From assembly GCA_030530605.1 (NCBI GenBank), contig JAUMUO010000001.1, positions 59,439-107,512 of the forward strand: a stretch of 48,074 nt of DNA, given 5' to 3'. The notes under the pieces are model-generated. The model was not told the origin of the DNA. It worked only from the letters and a program-made list of their open reading frames with translations, and did no database searches. The stretch comes from Candidatus Saccharimonadota bacterium (GTDB lineage Bacteria > Patescibacteriota > Saccharimonadia > Saccharimonadales > Saccharimonadaceae). Below are positions 40,676 to 48,074 of this stretch, one piece after another; within the stretch, counting starts at the first letter, position 1, and every line of letters starts with the position of its first letter. The translations under genes were made by a program, and so were the position numbers.

Positions 40676-41713
40676 ATGTTTGAGTTAATTGACTTTTTAA
40701 TCGTTCGCCCATTGGTGAACATCCTGTTCGTTATTTATAATTTTGTTGGTGATTTTGGTCTTGCCATTATTATCTTCACCGTCATCGTCAAGCTCTGTAT
40801 GTGGCCGCTCGTCAAGAAGCAGCTTCACCAAACTAAATTAATGCGAAAGATTCAGCCAGAGCTCGCCGAGATTAAAAAACGCTGTAAGGGCAACCGCCAG
40901 ATGGAATCCCTCCAGATGATGGATCTCTACAAGCGAAACAACATCAAGCCCTTCCGCTCCGTCCTTACCCTCTTGATTCAACTTCCTATCTTTATTGCTC
41001 TTTACACTGCTATTTCTGTCGTGGCGAACCCACGCCCTGCCAGTGGTGATATGTGTGGCTATACCAATATCAGCCACTGTGTTTATGCTCCAGTCCAAAA
41101 TCTAGATCGCATCAAAGGGCTAGCAGAGAAACAGGATAACTTCCTAAAAGAGCGTGCCGACGGTAACACCGAGGCGACTTATGATTTCGCACCTAAGCTC
41201 TTTGGTCTCGTCGATTTGAACGCCACCGCTTCCGGTGTCTTCCAGGGCGGTGTCACTGTCTCTGAAATTGTTATTCTGTTCTTCGCCATCGGCGCTGCCG
41301 TGATGCAATACTGGGTTTCCCGCCAACAGCTCCCGACCGGCAACAATAAGAAAGATAAAAAGACCTTCCGCCAGATTATGAAAGAAGCCAAAGAGGGTAA
41401 AGAGCCTGACCAAGACGATATGAACGCTATGATGTCTCGCCAGATGGGCTTTATGATGCCAATGATGATGTTCCTCATTATGTTTAATCTCCCCGGCTCG
41501 CTCTCGTTCTACTACCTCTTGACCAATATCATCACTGTTATCCAGCAGAAAATCGTTCTTAATAAATCTGAGGACGAAATGGAAGCAACTGCCGACAAGG
41601 CAATCTTAAAAGAACTCAAAAAGGTCAAAGAAGCCGAGGTCATCGAAAACAAAAAAACCGGCACCAAAATCACTCGCATCTCCGCCAAGGATAGTAAAAA
41701 GAAAAGGAGATAA
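40676..41713 (+). CDS. yidC: Membrane protein insertase YidC/OxaI
   Basis: 345 aa. It inserts and folds membrane proteins with or without Sec. It is the short form without the large periplasmic domain. The first helix and FGLAIIIFTVIVKLCMWPL, then QPELAEIKKRCKGNRQ, the hydrophilic-groove helix LLIQLPIFIALYTAI, and the final helices (NLPGSLSFYYLLTNIITVIQ) followed by a basic tail for ribosome contact are visible. A 60-residue loop after the third block (about 118-180) and a charged loop (about 222-250) are family-typical. It is upstream of jag. Confidence 0.95.
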   Translation: MFELIDFLIVRPLVNILFVIYNFVGDFGLAIIIFTVIVKLCMWPLVKKQLHQTKLMRKIQPELAEIKKRCKGNRQMESLQMMDLYKRNNIKPFRSVLTLLIQLPIFIALYTAISVVANPRPASGDMCGYTNISHCVYAPVQNLDRIKGLAEKQDNFLKERADGNTEATYDFAPKLFGLVDLNATASGVFQGGVTVSEIVILFFAIGAAVMQYWVSRQQLPTGNNKKDKKTFRQIMKEAKEGKEPDQDDMNAMMSRQMGFMMPMMMFLIMFNLPGSLSFYYLLTNIITVIQQKIVLNKSEDEMEATADKAILKELKKVKEAEVIENKKTGTKITRISAKDSKKKRR

Positions 41714-41718
41714 TTACT

Positions 41719-42180
41719 ATGAATAAAGATGAAGCAATTAGATATGCCACTAAATTCCTAGAGGATTTACTGAGCTTCTTTGGTATCAACGTTGCCGTTG
41801 ATAGCACCTGCGAGGATGATGTCATCCAGCTTGAGGTTCCATCTACCTCTCTAAACTCACTTCTTATTGGCCGCAATGCCGATAATTTAAGGTCACTTCA
41901 ATATATTGTGTCCCAGGCTCTCGTTGCCCACGGTGCTGAAATCACTCGCGTCAATGTCGACGTTGCCGACTACAAGCGCGCCCGTGCCGACCGTATCGCT
42001 GAAAAAGCAGAGGGCTGGATTGCGAAAGTTCGTAAAACTGGTGAGCCAATGACCCTAGAATTGAATGCTGCCGACCGCCGTGTCGTCCACAAAGTTGCCC
42101 AGGATTATTCCGACATTGAAACTCACTCCGAGGGCGAAGGTCGCGAACGTCACCTCATCATTTCAAAGATAGCTGAATAA
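41719..42180 (+). CDS. jag: KH/R3H RNA-binding protein Jag/KhpB
   Basis: 153 aa. The KH domain (LIGRNADNLRSLQYIVSQ, about residues 49-70) is followed by an R3H domain (DRRVVHKVAQDYSDIETHSE, from about 115). The N-terminal Jag domain seen in firmicutes is absent. KhpB-type proteins bind RNAs and affect cell-wall and division genes. AAAGGAGA precedes the ATG, and the gene follows yidC by 5 nt as in most genomes. Confidence 0.93.
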   Translation: MNKDEAIRYATKFLEDLLSFFGINVAVDSTCEDDVIQLEVPSTSLNSLLIGRNADNLRSLQYIVSQALVAHGAEITRVNVDVADYKRARADRIAEKAEGWIAKVRKTGEPMTLELNAADRRVVHKVAQDYSDIETHSEGEGRERHLIISKIAE

Positions 42181-42546
42181 ATGAAAGAGAAAAAGTCGCT
42201 AAATCCCCTAACCATTGTAATCACTATTATATTATTAGGCTCTTTAGCGATTTTTCTATTGCTACATTTTTTGCTAACTGATAAAGGTCAAAGCGACCGC
42301 GACCGAGAGGCCGAGGCCGGCATATCTTCCGTTGAACAGGGGGAGAAGGAAAGGGAAGAATATCCAATTCTAAAAAACCTCCCGATTAAAAACGCCGTTT
42401 ATACTATTGGTTATCAATTCGAAGAAGACGGCAAGCCTACCATTATCATCACCGCCACCGAGTACTACCAACCCTTCGCATTAGAAAAACTAAAATCTTT
42501 AGGCGACGTTTCTGGTTATAGGATTAGGATAAGAGAAGCAGAGTAA
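42181..42546 (+). CDS. Membrane-anchored hypothetical protein
   Basis: 121 aa, not recognised. One membrane helix (about 10-31), a charged linker and a small alpha/beta extracytoplasmic domain (AVYTIGYQFEEDGKPTIIIT). It begins directly after the jag stop (TAAATG) and is co-transcribed. Its stop and that of the convergent LCP gene meet with no gap inside a 20-nt perfect palindrome. Confidence 0.75.
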   Translation: MKEKKSLNPLTIVITIILLGSLAIFLLLHFLLTDKGQSDRDREAEAGISSVEQGEKEREEYPILKNLPIKNAVYTIGYQFEEDGKPTIIITATEYYQPFALEKLKSLGDVSGYRIRIREAE

Positions 42547-42556
42547 TTACTCTGCT
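42537..42556. repeat. 20-nt perfect palindrome joining two convergent stop codons
   Basis: AGCAGAGTAA followed immediately by its reverse complement. The centre is exactly at the boundary between the two TAA stops. Both genes therefore end with the same codons (Ala-Glu-stop). No T-run follows, so it is not a standard terminator. Confidence 0.8.
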
Positions 42557-44271
42557 GTCTCGTTATTCTCAGGCTTATCAACCCCAACAATAATCACAAT
42601 ATCATAGCCAGTAGCATTGATTTCGGCCGGTACCTTTGGTGAAGTCGCTACACCATATTTACCGGCAATCTTCCCAAGACTCCCCGGGGTGCGCTCCGTC
42701 ACGTCATAAATTCTAATACCTTCCCAGTAGCCTTCTGGCGCATCATCCACAAAGATATTTTCAAATCCATCTGCTTCAAGTTTACTCTTTTCAGCTGAAG
42801 CTACACCACTCTCGCCAGTGCCGTTAAGTACTAAAATCTTTGGATTTTCTCTAGCGATAGGATCACTTAGAAGCTGACGCTTTACATAATCTTGAATATC
42901 AACATAATTATAACGCCCAGCTGCCGGTACCACGAAGGAAACTTCATAGCCAAGACCACTTGGATCAAAAGCAGTCGTAGAAACTAAGCTCGTACCATCG
43001 CCCTGGTCAATTAAGGAAACTGAACGCATCGCTGAGAAGTCAATCGTGGTGGCCGTATTATAAATACTCTTCAGCTCATCCATTGAGAAACTAGTACGAA
43101 GATTATCGCCTAAAGTATTCAAAAGCCCAATAGTATCAGTAATGCTGATATTACTCTCGGTAAATTTATCCTTGAGAGCAATTAAAATCTTCTGCTGGCT
43201 GTTTGCGCGAGTAAAGTCGCCAGAGGCAGTACCGTGTCTAGCCCGTGCGAGCCCCAAAGCTTCCTCTCCAGTTAGAGTTCTTGGGACACCCGCTTCCATT
43301 ACAATTTCTGTCCAGCCAGCATCATTGATGTCTTCATCTACTGTTACGGTAATTCCGCCAAGAATATCAACGATTTGAACCAACGCCCCCCAGTTTAGAT
43401 GAACATAATATTGAAAATCCATATTCAAAATTCGACCGACTTCTTCCTCTAGGGCCTTCGCCCCACTATCTTCATCAGTGTCATCTATATTATTACACCA
43501 ATAAACTTCGTTGATTTTGCCAGTTGAAGTACAAGTATTACCAAGATAAAGATCACGTGGTAAACTGATCATTGCTACGTCACCAGATTCTTTATCTATT
43601 GACACAGCCATAATTGAATCTGTCAGCTGTGCACCATCGTGAGTTTCATCCTCCATCGTGTAGCCAGAAGTGCCAAACACTAGGATATTCGTGCGCCCAT
43701 TTTTGTCAGTTTTTAGATCTACATATTTATCCGTCATAACGGTGCCAATTAAATCACCCATACCACTTCTACCGCCAGTAATTTTCCGAATAATCGCATC
43801 GCCCCAGAAATAAGCTACCACTCCGCCAATTACAATGAAAATTAAAAGACCAATCAAAACTCGTTTAATAATCTTTTTCTTCTTTGGCTGGTCTTTTTTA
43901 ATTTCGTCTTCAGAAAGATCCATATCAAAGCCACTTACTGGCTTTATAAAATCAGAACGAGTTTGCTTATGGTTTCTATTCATCCTTTCTCCTTTGGGTG
44001 CACCTTCAAACGCAGCCTCTAAAAGAGCGTCTTCTTCTGCTTCGCGGTCTGCTTTCCTACGAACTGGGCGAACAATACGGCGAATCGGCTCTTTTGGCTT
44101 AGGTTCTTCATCAATAATACGTGGACTAAGGCTCTCTTTGGCGACTACTTTTCTGCGTGTAACTGGCCCCTCTTGCGCCACCCGAGCCCGTAATTGTCTC
44201 ACACCCTCAACCCCGACACTAGTTGGAGCTGCTGGCTTTCTTCTCATACCATCAATAGTCTTATTTGCCAT
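42547..44271 (-). CDS. LytR-CpsA-Psr (LCP) family protein
   Basis: 574 aa. LCP enzymes transfer glycopolymers from a lipid carrier to peptidoglycan at the outer face of the membrane. A long basic cytoplasmic head of about 130 residues (rich in Arg/Lys/Glu) is followed by one membrane helix (about 137-157). The LCP domain has DSIMAVSIDKESGDVAMISLPRD-like core motifs (SLPRDLYL; GGITVTVDEDI; LTGEEALGLARARH). A LytR_C domain (from about 475) starts ILVLNGTGESGVA. The cysteines in the LCP domain (NTCTSTG and YWCNN) may form a disulfide. The promoter is divergent from the lexA-like gene. Confidence 0.9.
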   Translation of the reverse strand: MANKTIDGMRRKPAAPTSVGVEGVRQLRARVAQEGPVTRRKVVAKESLSPRIIDEEPKPKEPIRRIVRPVRRKADREAEEDALLEAAFEGAPKGERMNRNHKQTRSDFIKPVSGFDMDLSEDEIKKDQPKKKKIIKRVLIGLLIFIVIGGVVAYFWGDAIIRKITGGRSGMGDLIGTVMTDKYVDLKTDKNGRTNILVFGTSGYTMEDETHDGAQLTDSIMAVSIDKESGDVAMISLPRDLYLGNTCTSTGKINEVYWCNNIDDTDEDSGAKALEEEVGRILNMDFQYYVHLNWGALVQIVDILGGITVTVDEDINDAGWTEIVMEAGVPRTLTGEEALGLARARHGTASGDFTRANSQQKILIALKDKFTESNISITDTIGLLNTLGDNLRTSFSMDELKSIYNTATTIDFSAMRSVSLIDQGDGTSLVSTTAFDPSGLGYEVSFVVPAAGRYNYVDIQDYVKRQLLSDPIARENPKILVLNGTGESGVASAEKSKLEADGFENIFVDDAPEGYWEGIRIYDVTERTPGSLGKIAGKYGVATSPKVPAEINATGYDIVIIVGVDKPENNETAE

Positions 44272-44293
44272 AAAATTCCACTTATACTTACCT

Positions 44294-44327
44294 ATTATAA
44301 CACAAACCTCCGAAAATTTGATATAAT
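44294..44327. promoter_or_regulatory. Divergent promoters: LCP gene (-) and lexA-like gene (+)
   Basis: Minus strand: TG-T-TATAAT (44299-44294), with a leader of about 16 nt to the LCP ATG. Plus strand: TG-A-TATAAT (44322-44327), 8 nt before the ATG at 44336. No SOS-box palindrome (CGAAC..GTTCG or CTG..CAG type) is obvious to me. Confidence 0.6.
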
Positions 44328-44335
44328 ATAACTAT

Positions 44336-44689
44336 ATGAGCGTGAAATTAACCAAGAAACAGACTGCGGTCTATAATTTCATCAAAGAGTTTATTGCGGA
44401 GAATAGCTATTCGCCCTCTTATCGTGATATTATGTCCGGGCTTGGCCTTTCTTCTGTCTCTGCGGTAGCTGAGCACGTCGATAATCTCGTGCGCATCGGT
44501 GCTTTAAGGAAAGCTCCTGGCGCTGCCCGTTCGCTTGAGGTCGTTGACATTTCTTACCCTGAAACTACCGAGCTTTTCAAACTACATCTGTTAGCCGCTA
44601 CCCCTTCTGAAAAAGAAACTTTAAGAAAAGCTGCCATAATTTTAGGAGTGGATTTAGAAGAGAAAGAAAATGAAAAAGAAATTAATTAG
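44336..44689 (+). CDS. LexA-like DNA-binding domain protein lacking the peptidase domain
   Basis: 117 aa. Residues 1-70 match the LexA winged-helix domain (LTKKQTAVYNFIKEFIAENSYSPSYRDIMSGLGLSSVSAVAEHVDN split across three helices). Canonical LexA has about 200 aa with a Ser/Lys self-cleavage domain; none is present. Instead a short helical tail of about 45 residues follows. Without autocleavage it cannot be inactivated in the usual RecA-dependent way. It begins a four-gene operon with overlapping ends. Confidence 0.8.
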   Translation: MSVKLTKKQTAVYNFIKEFIAENSYSPSYRDIMSGLGLSSVSAVAEHVDNLVRIGALRKAPGAARSLEVVDISYPETTELFKLHLLAATPSEKETLRKAAIILGVDLEEKENEKEIN

Positions 44690-45626
44690 CATTGTTGTTC
44701 CTGCTCATAATGAAATCGAAGGACTTTCGAATTTTCTTGAAGGCCAACTCCTTACCGCGCTTGAGAATATAGAAGATTACGATTTTGAAATTATTTTTGT
44801 AGACGATGGCTCTACTGATGGCACTCTCGACCTTCTTCACGAATATGCCTCCCGCTCTAAAAATTTCCGAGTGATTTCTTTCTCACGTAACTTTGGTAAA
44901 GAAATTGCCCTTTCTGCTGGTTTAAGATATGCGAAGGGCGATGCTGTAATTACGATTGACGCCGATGGCCAACAGCCGCCGAAATTAATTCCTAAGTTCA
45001 TTAAAGAGTGGGAAGACGGTGCCGACATTGTTGCCGGTGTTCGCGACCATTACACCAAACACGGCTTCATTGCTAAAACTGGTAGCAAGATGTTTTATTG
45101 GCTGCTTCGCAAAATGGGAAATAAATACACTGTCCCGGGTAGCACGGATTTTCGTCTACTCTCTCGCCCCGTGGTTGATGAGTTTAACAAGCTAACCGAG
45201 CATAACCGCATCACTCGCGGCCTCATCGACTGGCTCGGTTATGATCAGAAATATGTTAAATATACTTATGGTGTTCGCCTCGCCGGCAAACCTTCCTATA
45301 ATTTCAAAAAACTTTTCCGCCTCGCAATCGACAGCTTTGTTTCTATGTCTTCCACTCCGCTGGTCATCTTTGGTTATATCGGGATTATCATTACAATTCT
45401 GTCTGGCGCACTCGGCTTGTTTTGCTTAATTAATCAGTACATCCTGGGCGACCCACTTCATTTCTACTGGCCGGGCACTCTCCAGATGGCGATTCTAATT
45501 ACTTTCTTAGTTGGCCTAGTCTTAATTTCTCAAGCCGTCACTGCGCTCTATATTTCTAGTATTCACGCTGAGGCCTTGAATCGTCCGCTGTTTGTTGTTG
45601 ATAAAAAGAAATCGAGGAACTTATGA
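44670..45626 (+). CDS. Glycosyltransferase family 2, polyprenyl-phosphate sugar transferase type
   Basis: 318 aa. It starts inside the lexA-like gene (20-nt overlap). GT-A domain (1-225) with SIVVPAHNE, VDDGSTDGT, SRNFGKEIALSAGL, and the metal-binding DADGQQPP. Two C-terminal membrane helices (about 232-256 and 272-295) follow, as in GtrB/DPM1-like enzymes that load sugars onto undecaprenyl phosphate. It probably supplies a cell-envelope glycan, which fits with the adjacent LCP gene. Confidence 0.9.
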   Translation: MKKKLISIVVPAHNEIEGLSNFLEGQLLTALENIEDYDFEIIFVDDGSTDGTLDLLHEYASRSKNFRVISFSRNFGKEIALSAGLRYAKGDAVITIDADGQQPPKLIPKFIKEWEDGADIVAGVRDHYTKHGFIAKTGSKMFYWLLRKMGNKYTVPGSTDFRLLSRPVVDEFNKLTEHNRITRGLIDWLGYDQKYVKYTYGVRLAGKPSYNFKKLFRLAIDSFVSMSSTPLVIFGYIGIIITILSGALGLFCLINQYILGDPLHFYWPGTLQMAILITFLVGLVLISQAVTALYISSIHAEALNRPLFVVDKKKSRNL

Positions 45627-46795
45627 ACGATTTTAGCTACCTAAAAGAAAACGACATTTATTGTGATGCGGCTTGCCAAAGTCTTCGCCCACAGCCGGTC
45701 ATTGACGCACTAAATGAATACTACAGGGAGTTTAATTCTTGTGGCGAGCGTGTCAAATATCCGTGGGGAATTACTACCGACCAAAAGGTAAATGCTACTC
45801 GCGAAAAAGTCCTAAAATATCTGAAATTAAAAAAGAAGGATTACTTTGTTTCCTTTACATTAAATACCACCTACGGTCTTAATCTTGTTCTTTCGCAGTT
45901 TGATTATGAGAAGGCTGGTATTAAAAAAATCATTACTTCCGATATTGAACATAATTCGCCATTTCTTTCTACAATAGCTTTCGCAAAGCGCACCGGCCTT
46001 CCGCGCGAGATTATCACTAGAAACGAAGATGGCTCTATCCCGATTGATACCGATTTTAACCACGCGCTTGTAGTGGTAAATGCTGCCTCGAACATCGATG
46101 GTCGTAAACTCGAGAACATTAAGGATGTCGAAAAGAAAATTCATAAGAGCGGAGGCTTCTTAATTATCGACGCCGCCCAGGCGATGGCTCATTCTAAGGA
46201 TGTTTTGGAAAAAACCTCTGCCGATGCCATTTGTTTTTCGGCTCACAAAATGTATGCTCCGTCTCTCGGCGGGATTATTGTTCGTCGTGATTTGTTACTA
46301 TATATTAAAACCAGTTTTGTTGGCGGTGGCATGGTCAGCGATGTTGACCGAGATACTTATGATTTACTGTCTAAGGAGCCGGAACACGCCTATACTAAAT
46401 TTGAGTCCGGCCTTCAAGCTTGGGGTGAAATTATCGCTCTTGGTGCCGCGATTGACTGGCTAGAAGGCTTGAAAAAATCCGACCATCAAAATCTGGAAAA
46501 TAATTATGAAGAACTATTTGAATTCTTAAAGAGCAAAGAAAAACTTCATGTGGTTAATCAAGTTGCTAACCCAACTATTTCGCTTTATGTTGATAAAAAT
46601 GAAACTGGTTTTGACTCTCACTTCCTCGGCTCCGCCCTCGCAGACCAGGGGATTATGGCTAGAACCGGCTATTTCTGTGTCCATTATTATCTTGACCACG
46701 TCAAACACTATCCGCCACTTCTACGGTTTTCACTTGGCTATCACACCCGTCCTTCCGACATTGAAAAAATCAAGAAAGCCCTGGAGAATCTGTAA
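45623..46795 (+). CDS. Class V aminotransferase, SufS-like cysteine desulfurase
   Basis: 390 aa. PLP enzyme of the SufS/CsdA group. Visible: DAACQSLRP start, TLNTTYGLNLVLSQ, EHNSPFLS, IIDAAQAMAHS, the PLP lysine in SAHKMYAPSLGG (K209), and the active-site loop Cys in RTGYFCVHYY (C352). C352 aligns with the catalytic Cys of SufS (RaGhhCaqP). It would release sulfur from cysteine for Fe-S clusters or thio-modification. No other suf genes are in the window. ATGA overlap with the glycosyltransferase. Confidence 0.85.
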   Translation: MNDFSYLKENDIYCDAACQSLRPQPVIDALNEYYREFNSCGERVKYPWGITTDQKVNATREKVLKYLKLKKKDYFVSFTLNTTYGLNLVLSQFDYEKAGIKKIITSDIEHNSPFLSTIAFAKRTGLPREIITRNEDGSIPIDTDFNHALVVVNAASNIDGRKLENIKDVEKKIHKSGGFLIIDAAQAMAHSKDVLEKTSADAICFSAHKMYAPSLGGIIVRRDLLLYIKTSFVGGGMVSDVDRDTYDLLSKEPEHAYTKFESGLQAWGEIIALGAAIDWLEGLKKSDHQNLENNYEELFEFLKSKEKLHVVNQVANPTISLYVDKNETGFDSHFLGSALADQGIMARTGYFCVHYYLDHVKHYPPLLRFSLGYHTRPSDIEKIKKALENL

Positions 46796-47853
46796 TGGTT
46801 TGTATCGCAGCATTTATTATTTTAATTGTCGTAGGCGTGTTCGTCGCCTTTATTAGTATTTTCAAGCGCGATCTTGGTAAAAAATACCTCAAGGTTTTGA
46901 AAAAATCTTGGCACTGCTTTACAAGACACCTGACGTTCAGAAAATGTGACACCAGTTTTCAAGACGACGTTAAAACCGCACTCCTCAAAAAGGTCGTGCT
47001 AAAAAAACCAGAAGCAGTAAAGCCTTTAAGTATAACCATTGAAGTTGCCAGCATTCTAATTGTTATCGTTACGGCCTGGTCTTTAATTGAAGGCGTCAAA
47101 GCCGGTCTCGCACTTTGGACGCTTGGCACCTGTAATGTTTCGCACCCTGCTTCCTGTGCGCTCGGCACCGAATCTTGTTCTATTGACGAGGAAAATCTTA
47201 ACTGGTTATCCGAGTGGGGCGAAATCTTCGCCGCCATCCCGGACCGTCTCAAAAATTGGGACGCCAAAGAATACCTCGTTACACCAATCGAAACCATCAA
47301 TGAACTTTCAAAAGATTACCAAAAATCGACCGAGCTTCCCGCTGCCCTGGATATTATGGACCCAGGCTGTACCGTCTGTCTTTCTTCCTTTAGGAATCAA
47401 TTAAAAAACACTGATTTTATAAACAAACATAATGTGTATATTATGTTATATGTCATCAAGAACGACGATAATACTCCAAAGTTCAAGAATTCAGAAATCT
47501 TCACTAATTATTACTATGCGTTGCTGCTTTCTGAAAAAGATGAAAATTATCGTGGCCTTAGCCTGAAGCTGATTAATGAACTTTATACTGGCCAAAGTAA
47601 GGATAACCAAAACTGGCAATATCTCTTTGATAATGTCTATGATAATGAGACTGCCGAGAAAACCATCAAAGAGTGGTTGAAAGATTGGAAACTCTCTGAT
47701 GCTGATATTAAAACTATTTCCGAAAAGACCAAGAGCGAGGAAGTAAAAGCCCATATTGAGAAAGTTCGTAAAATGGTAGAGGACAATATCAAGCCAAAGG
47801 GTATCCCAACTATGATTTATGATGGCAAAAAGCACCTCGGTTTGTATAAATAA
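46795..47853 (+). CDS. Membrane protein with thioredoxin-like CxxC domain
   Basis: 352 aa, no named family recognised. Two membrane helices (about 3-23 and 80-102) are separated by a basic region. A Cys-rich segment (CNVSHPASCALGTESC) follows, then a domain from about 180 with DPGCTVCLSSF (C192/C195) and, near the end, KGIPTMIYDGKKHLG. The CxxC and the later Ile-Pro-Thr (cis-Pro position) are the two key features of a thioredoxin/DsbA fold, with a helical insertion between them. It is probably a thiol-disulfide enzyme facing outward. TAATG overlap with the SufS-like gene. Confidence 0.75.
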   Translation: MVCIAAFIILIVVGVFVAFISIFKRDLGKKYLKVLKKSWHCFTRHLTFRKCDTSFQDDVKTALLKKVVLKKPEAVKPLSITIEVASILIVIVTAWSLIEGVKAGLALWTLGTCNVSHPASCALGTESCSIDEENLNWLSEWGEIFAAIPDRLKNWDAKEYLVTPIETINELSKDYQKSTELPAALDIMDPGCTVCLSSFRNQLKNTDFINKHNVYIMLYVIKNDDNTPKFKNSEIFTNYYYALLLSEKDENYRGLSLKLINELYTGQSKDNQNWQYLFDNVYDNETAEKTIKEWLKDWKLSDADIKTISEKTKSEEVKAHIEKVRKMVEDNIKPKGIPTMIYDGKKHLGLYK

Positions 47854-47864
47854 CAGGTTTGTGC

Positions 47865-47870
47865 TATTAT
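47865..47870 (+). promoter_or_regulatory. Extended -10 promoter, leaderless start at 47877
   Basis: TG-C-TATTAT with the ATG 6 nt downstream. Confidence 0.55.
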
Positions 47871-47876
47871 TATAGT

Positions 47877-48074
47877 ATGGATAATAGTGTAGAAAACTCT
47901 ACAAAAAGACGCCGCAATTTCCGCCCTGTGATTTTTATTGCCGTCCCTGTCTTGGTCATTGCCGGCGTTGTTATTACTATTCTTGTCAACAAGAAACCGG
48001 CCGAACCTCCAAAGACCAACCAGCCTGAAACCGTCTCTACTAAAACTGAAGAAAAAAAAGAAGAGAAGAAAGAA
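47877..48074 (+). CDS. Membrane-anchored protein, 3' end outside window
   Basis: First 66 codons only; no stop before the window ends. A short Arg-rich head (TKRRRNFRP), one membrane helix (about 17-36), then a Pro/Lys/Glu-rich linker (low complexity, TEEKKEEKKE). The body of the protein is not visible, so no function can be given. It may be too short for ORF callers at the window edge, but the promoter, ATG and membrane helix support a real gene. Confidence 0.7.
   Translation, partial: MDNSVENSTKRRRNFRPVIFIAVPVLVIAGVVITILVNKKPAEPPKTNQPETVSTKTEEKKEEKKE

Noticed and set aside
1-48074. Alternative genetic code (UGA = Gly) as in Gracilibacteria/Absconditabacteria
   Set aside because: UGA is a natural stop in the 7024 and 44670 genes, with coupled downstream starts, and the genes do not need UGA read-through.
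1-48074. CRISPR array or insertion sequence
   Set aside because: No regularly spaced repeat series and no transposase-like ORF or terminal inverted repeats were seen. The short direct repeats at 34256/34305 and 32284/32342 have two copies only.

Overview
The window looks like a piece of the chromosome of a Candidate Phyla Radiation bacterium, most likely a Saccharibacteria (TM7)-like organism. This rests on three things: the mix of housekeeping genes with a large VirB/PrgI-type secretion locus and many small TrbC/VirB2-like pilin genes, many short hypothetical membrane proteins, and compact gene packing. UGA is used as a stop (the 7024 and 44670 genes), so the recoded UGA=Gly lineages are unlikely. 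The taxon is an inference from gene content.

Layout. 1-6950: end of argS, orn, a YjbR-like gene, mscL, dnaG, the primary sigma factor, a pilin-like gene and small membrane or hypothetical genes. 6953-12591: a complete diversity-generating retroelement (DGR). It has an Avd-like accessory gene, a reverse transcriptase, a template repeat (TR), about 960 nt without a recognisable gene, and a secreted target protein whose C-terminal C-type-lectin-like (FISUMP) domain carries the variable repeat (VR). TR and VR align over 260 nt without gaps. They differ at 19 positions, every one an adenine of the coding-sense TR lying in the first two positions of Asn codons. 12612-14437: tRNA-Ser(GCU), a pilin-like gene, comF and hsp20. 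14513-30145: a type IV secretion-like locus with five tandem pilin-like genes, a VirB6-like protein, PrgI, a split VirB4, a large membrane protein and two related secreted peptidoglycan-hydrolase-like proteins with different C-terminal cysteine-peptidase domains. 30138-42180: the origin neighbourhood (recF, dnaN, dnaA, rpmH ... rnpA, yidC, jag). A second FISUMP surface protein and a two-gene ABC exporter sit between rpmH and rnpA. 42181-48074: a small membrane protein, an LCP-family protein, and an apparent operon of a LexA-like DNA-binding domain, a glycosyltransferase, a SufS-like enzyme and a thioredoxin-like membrane protein, then a partial gene.

How the parts fit. The retroelement would copy TR-derived cDNA with adenine mutagenesis into the 3' end of the target gene, varying a displayed lectin-like surface. 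The secretion locus, the cell-wall hydrolases, the LCP protein and the two FISUMP proteins together suggest an envelope built for contact with other cells. A recurring extended -10 motif (TG-N-TATAAT) stands 6-10 nt upstream of at least 14 start codons, so many transcripts here should be leaderless.
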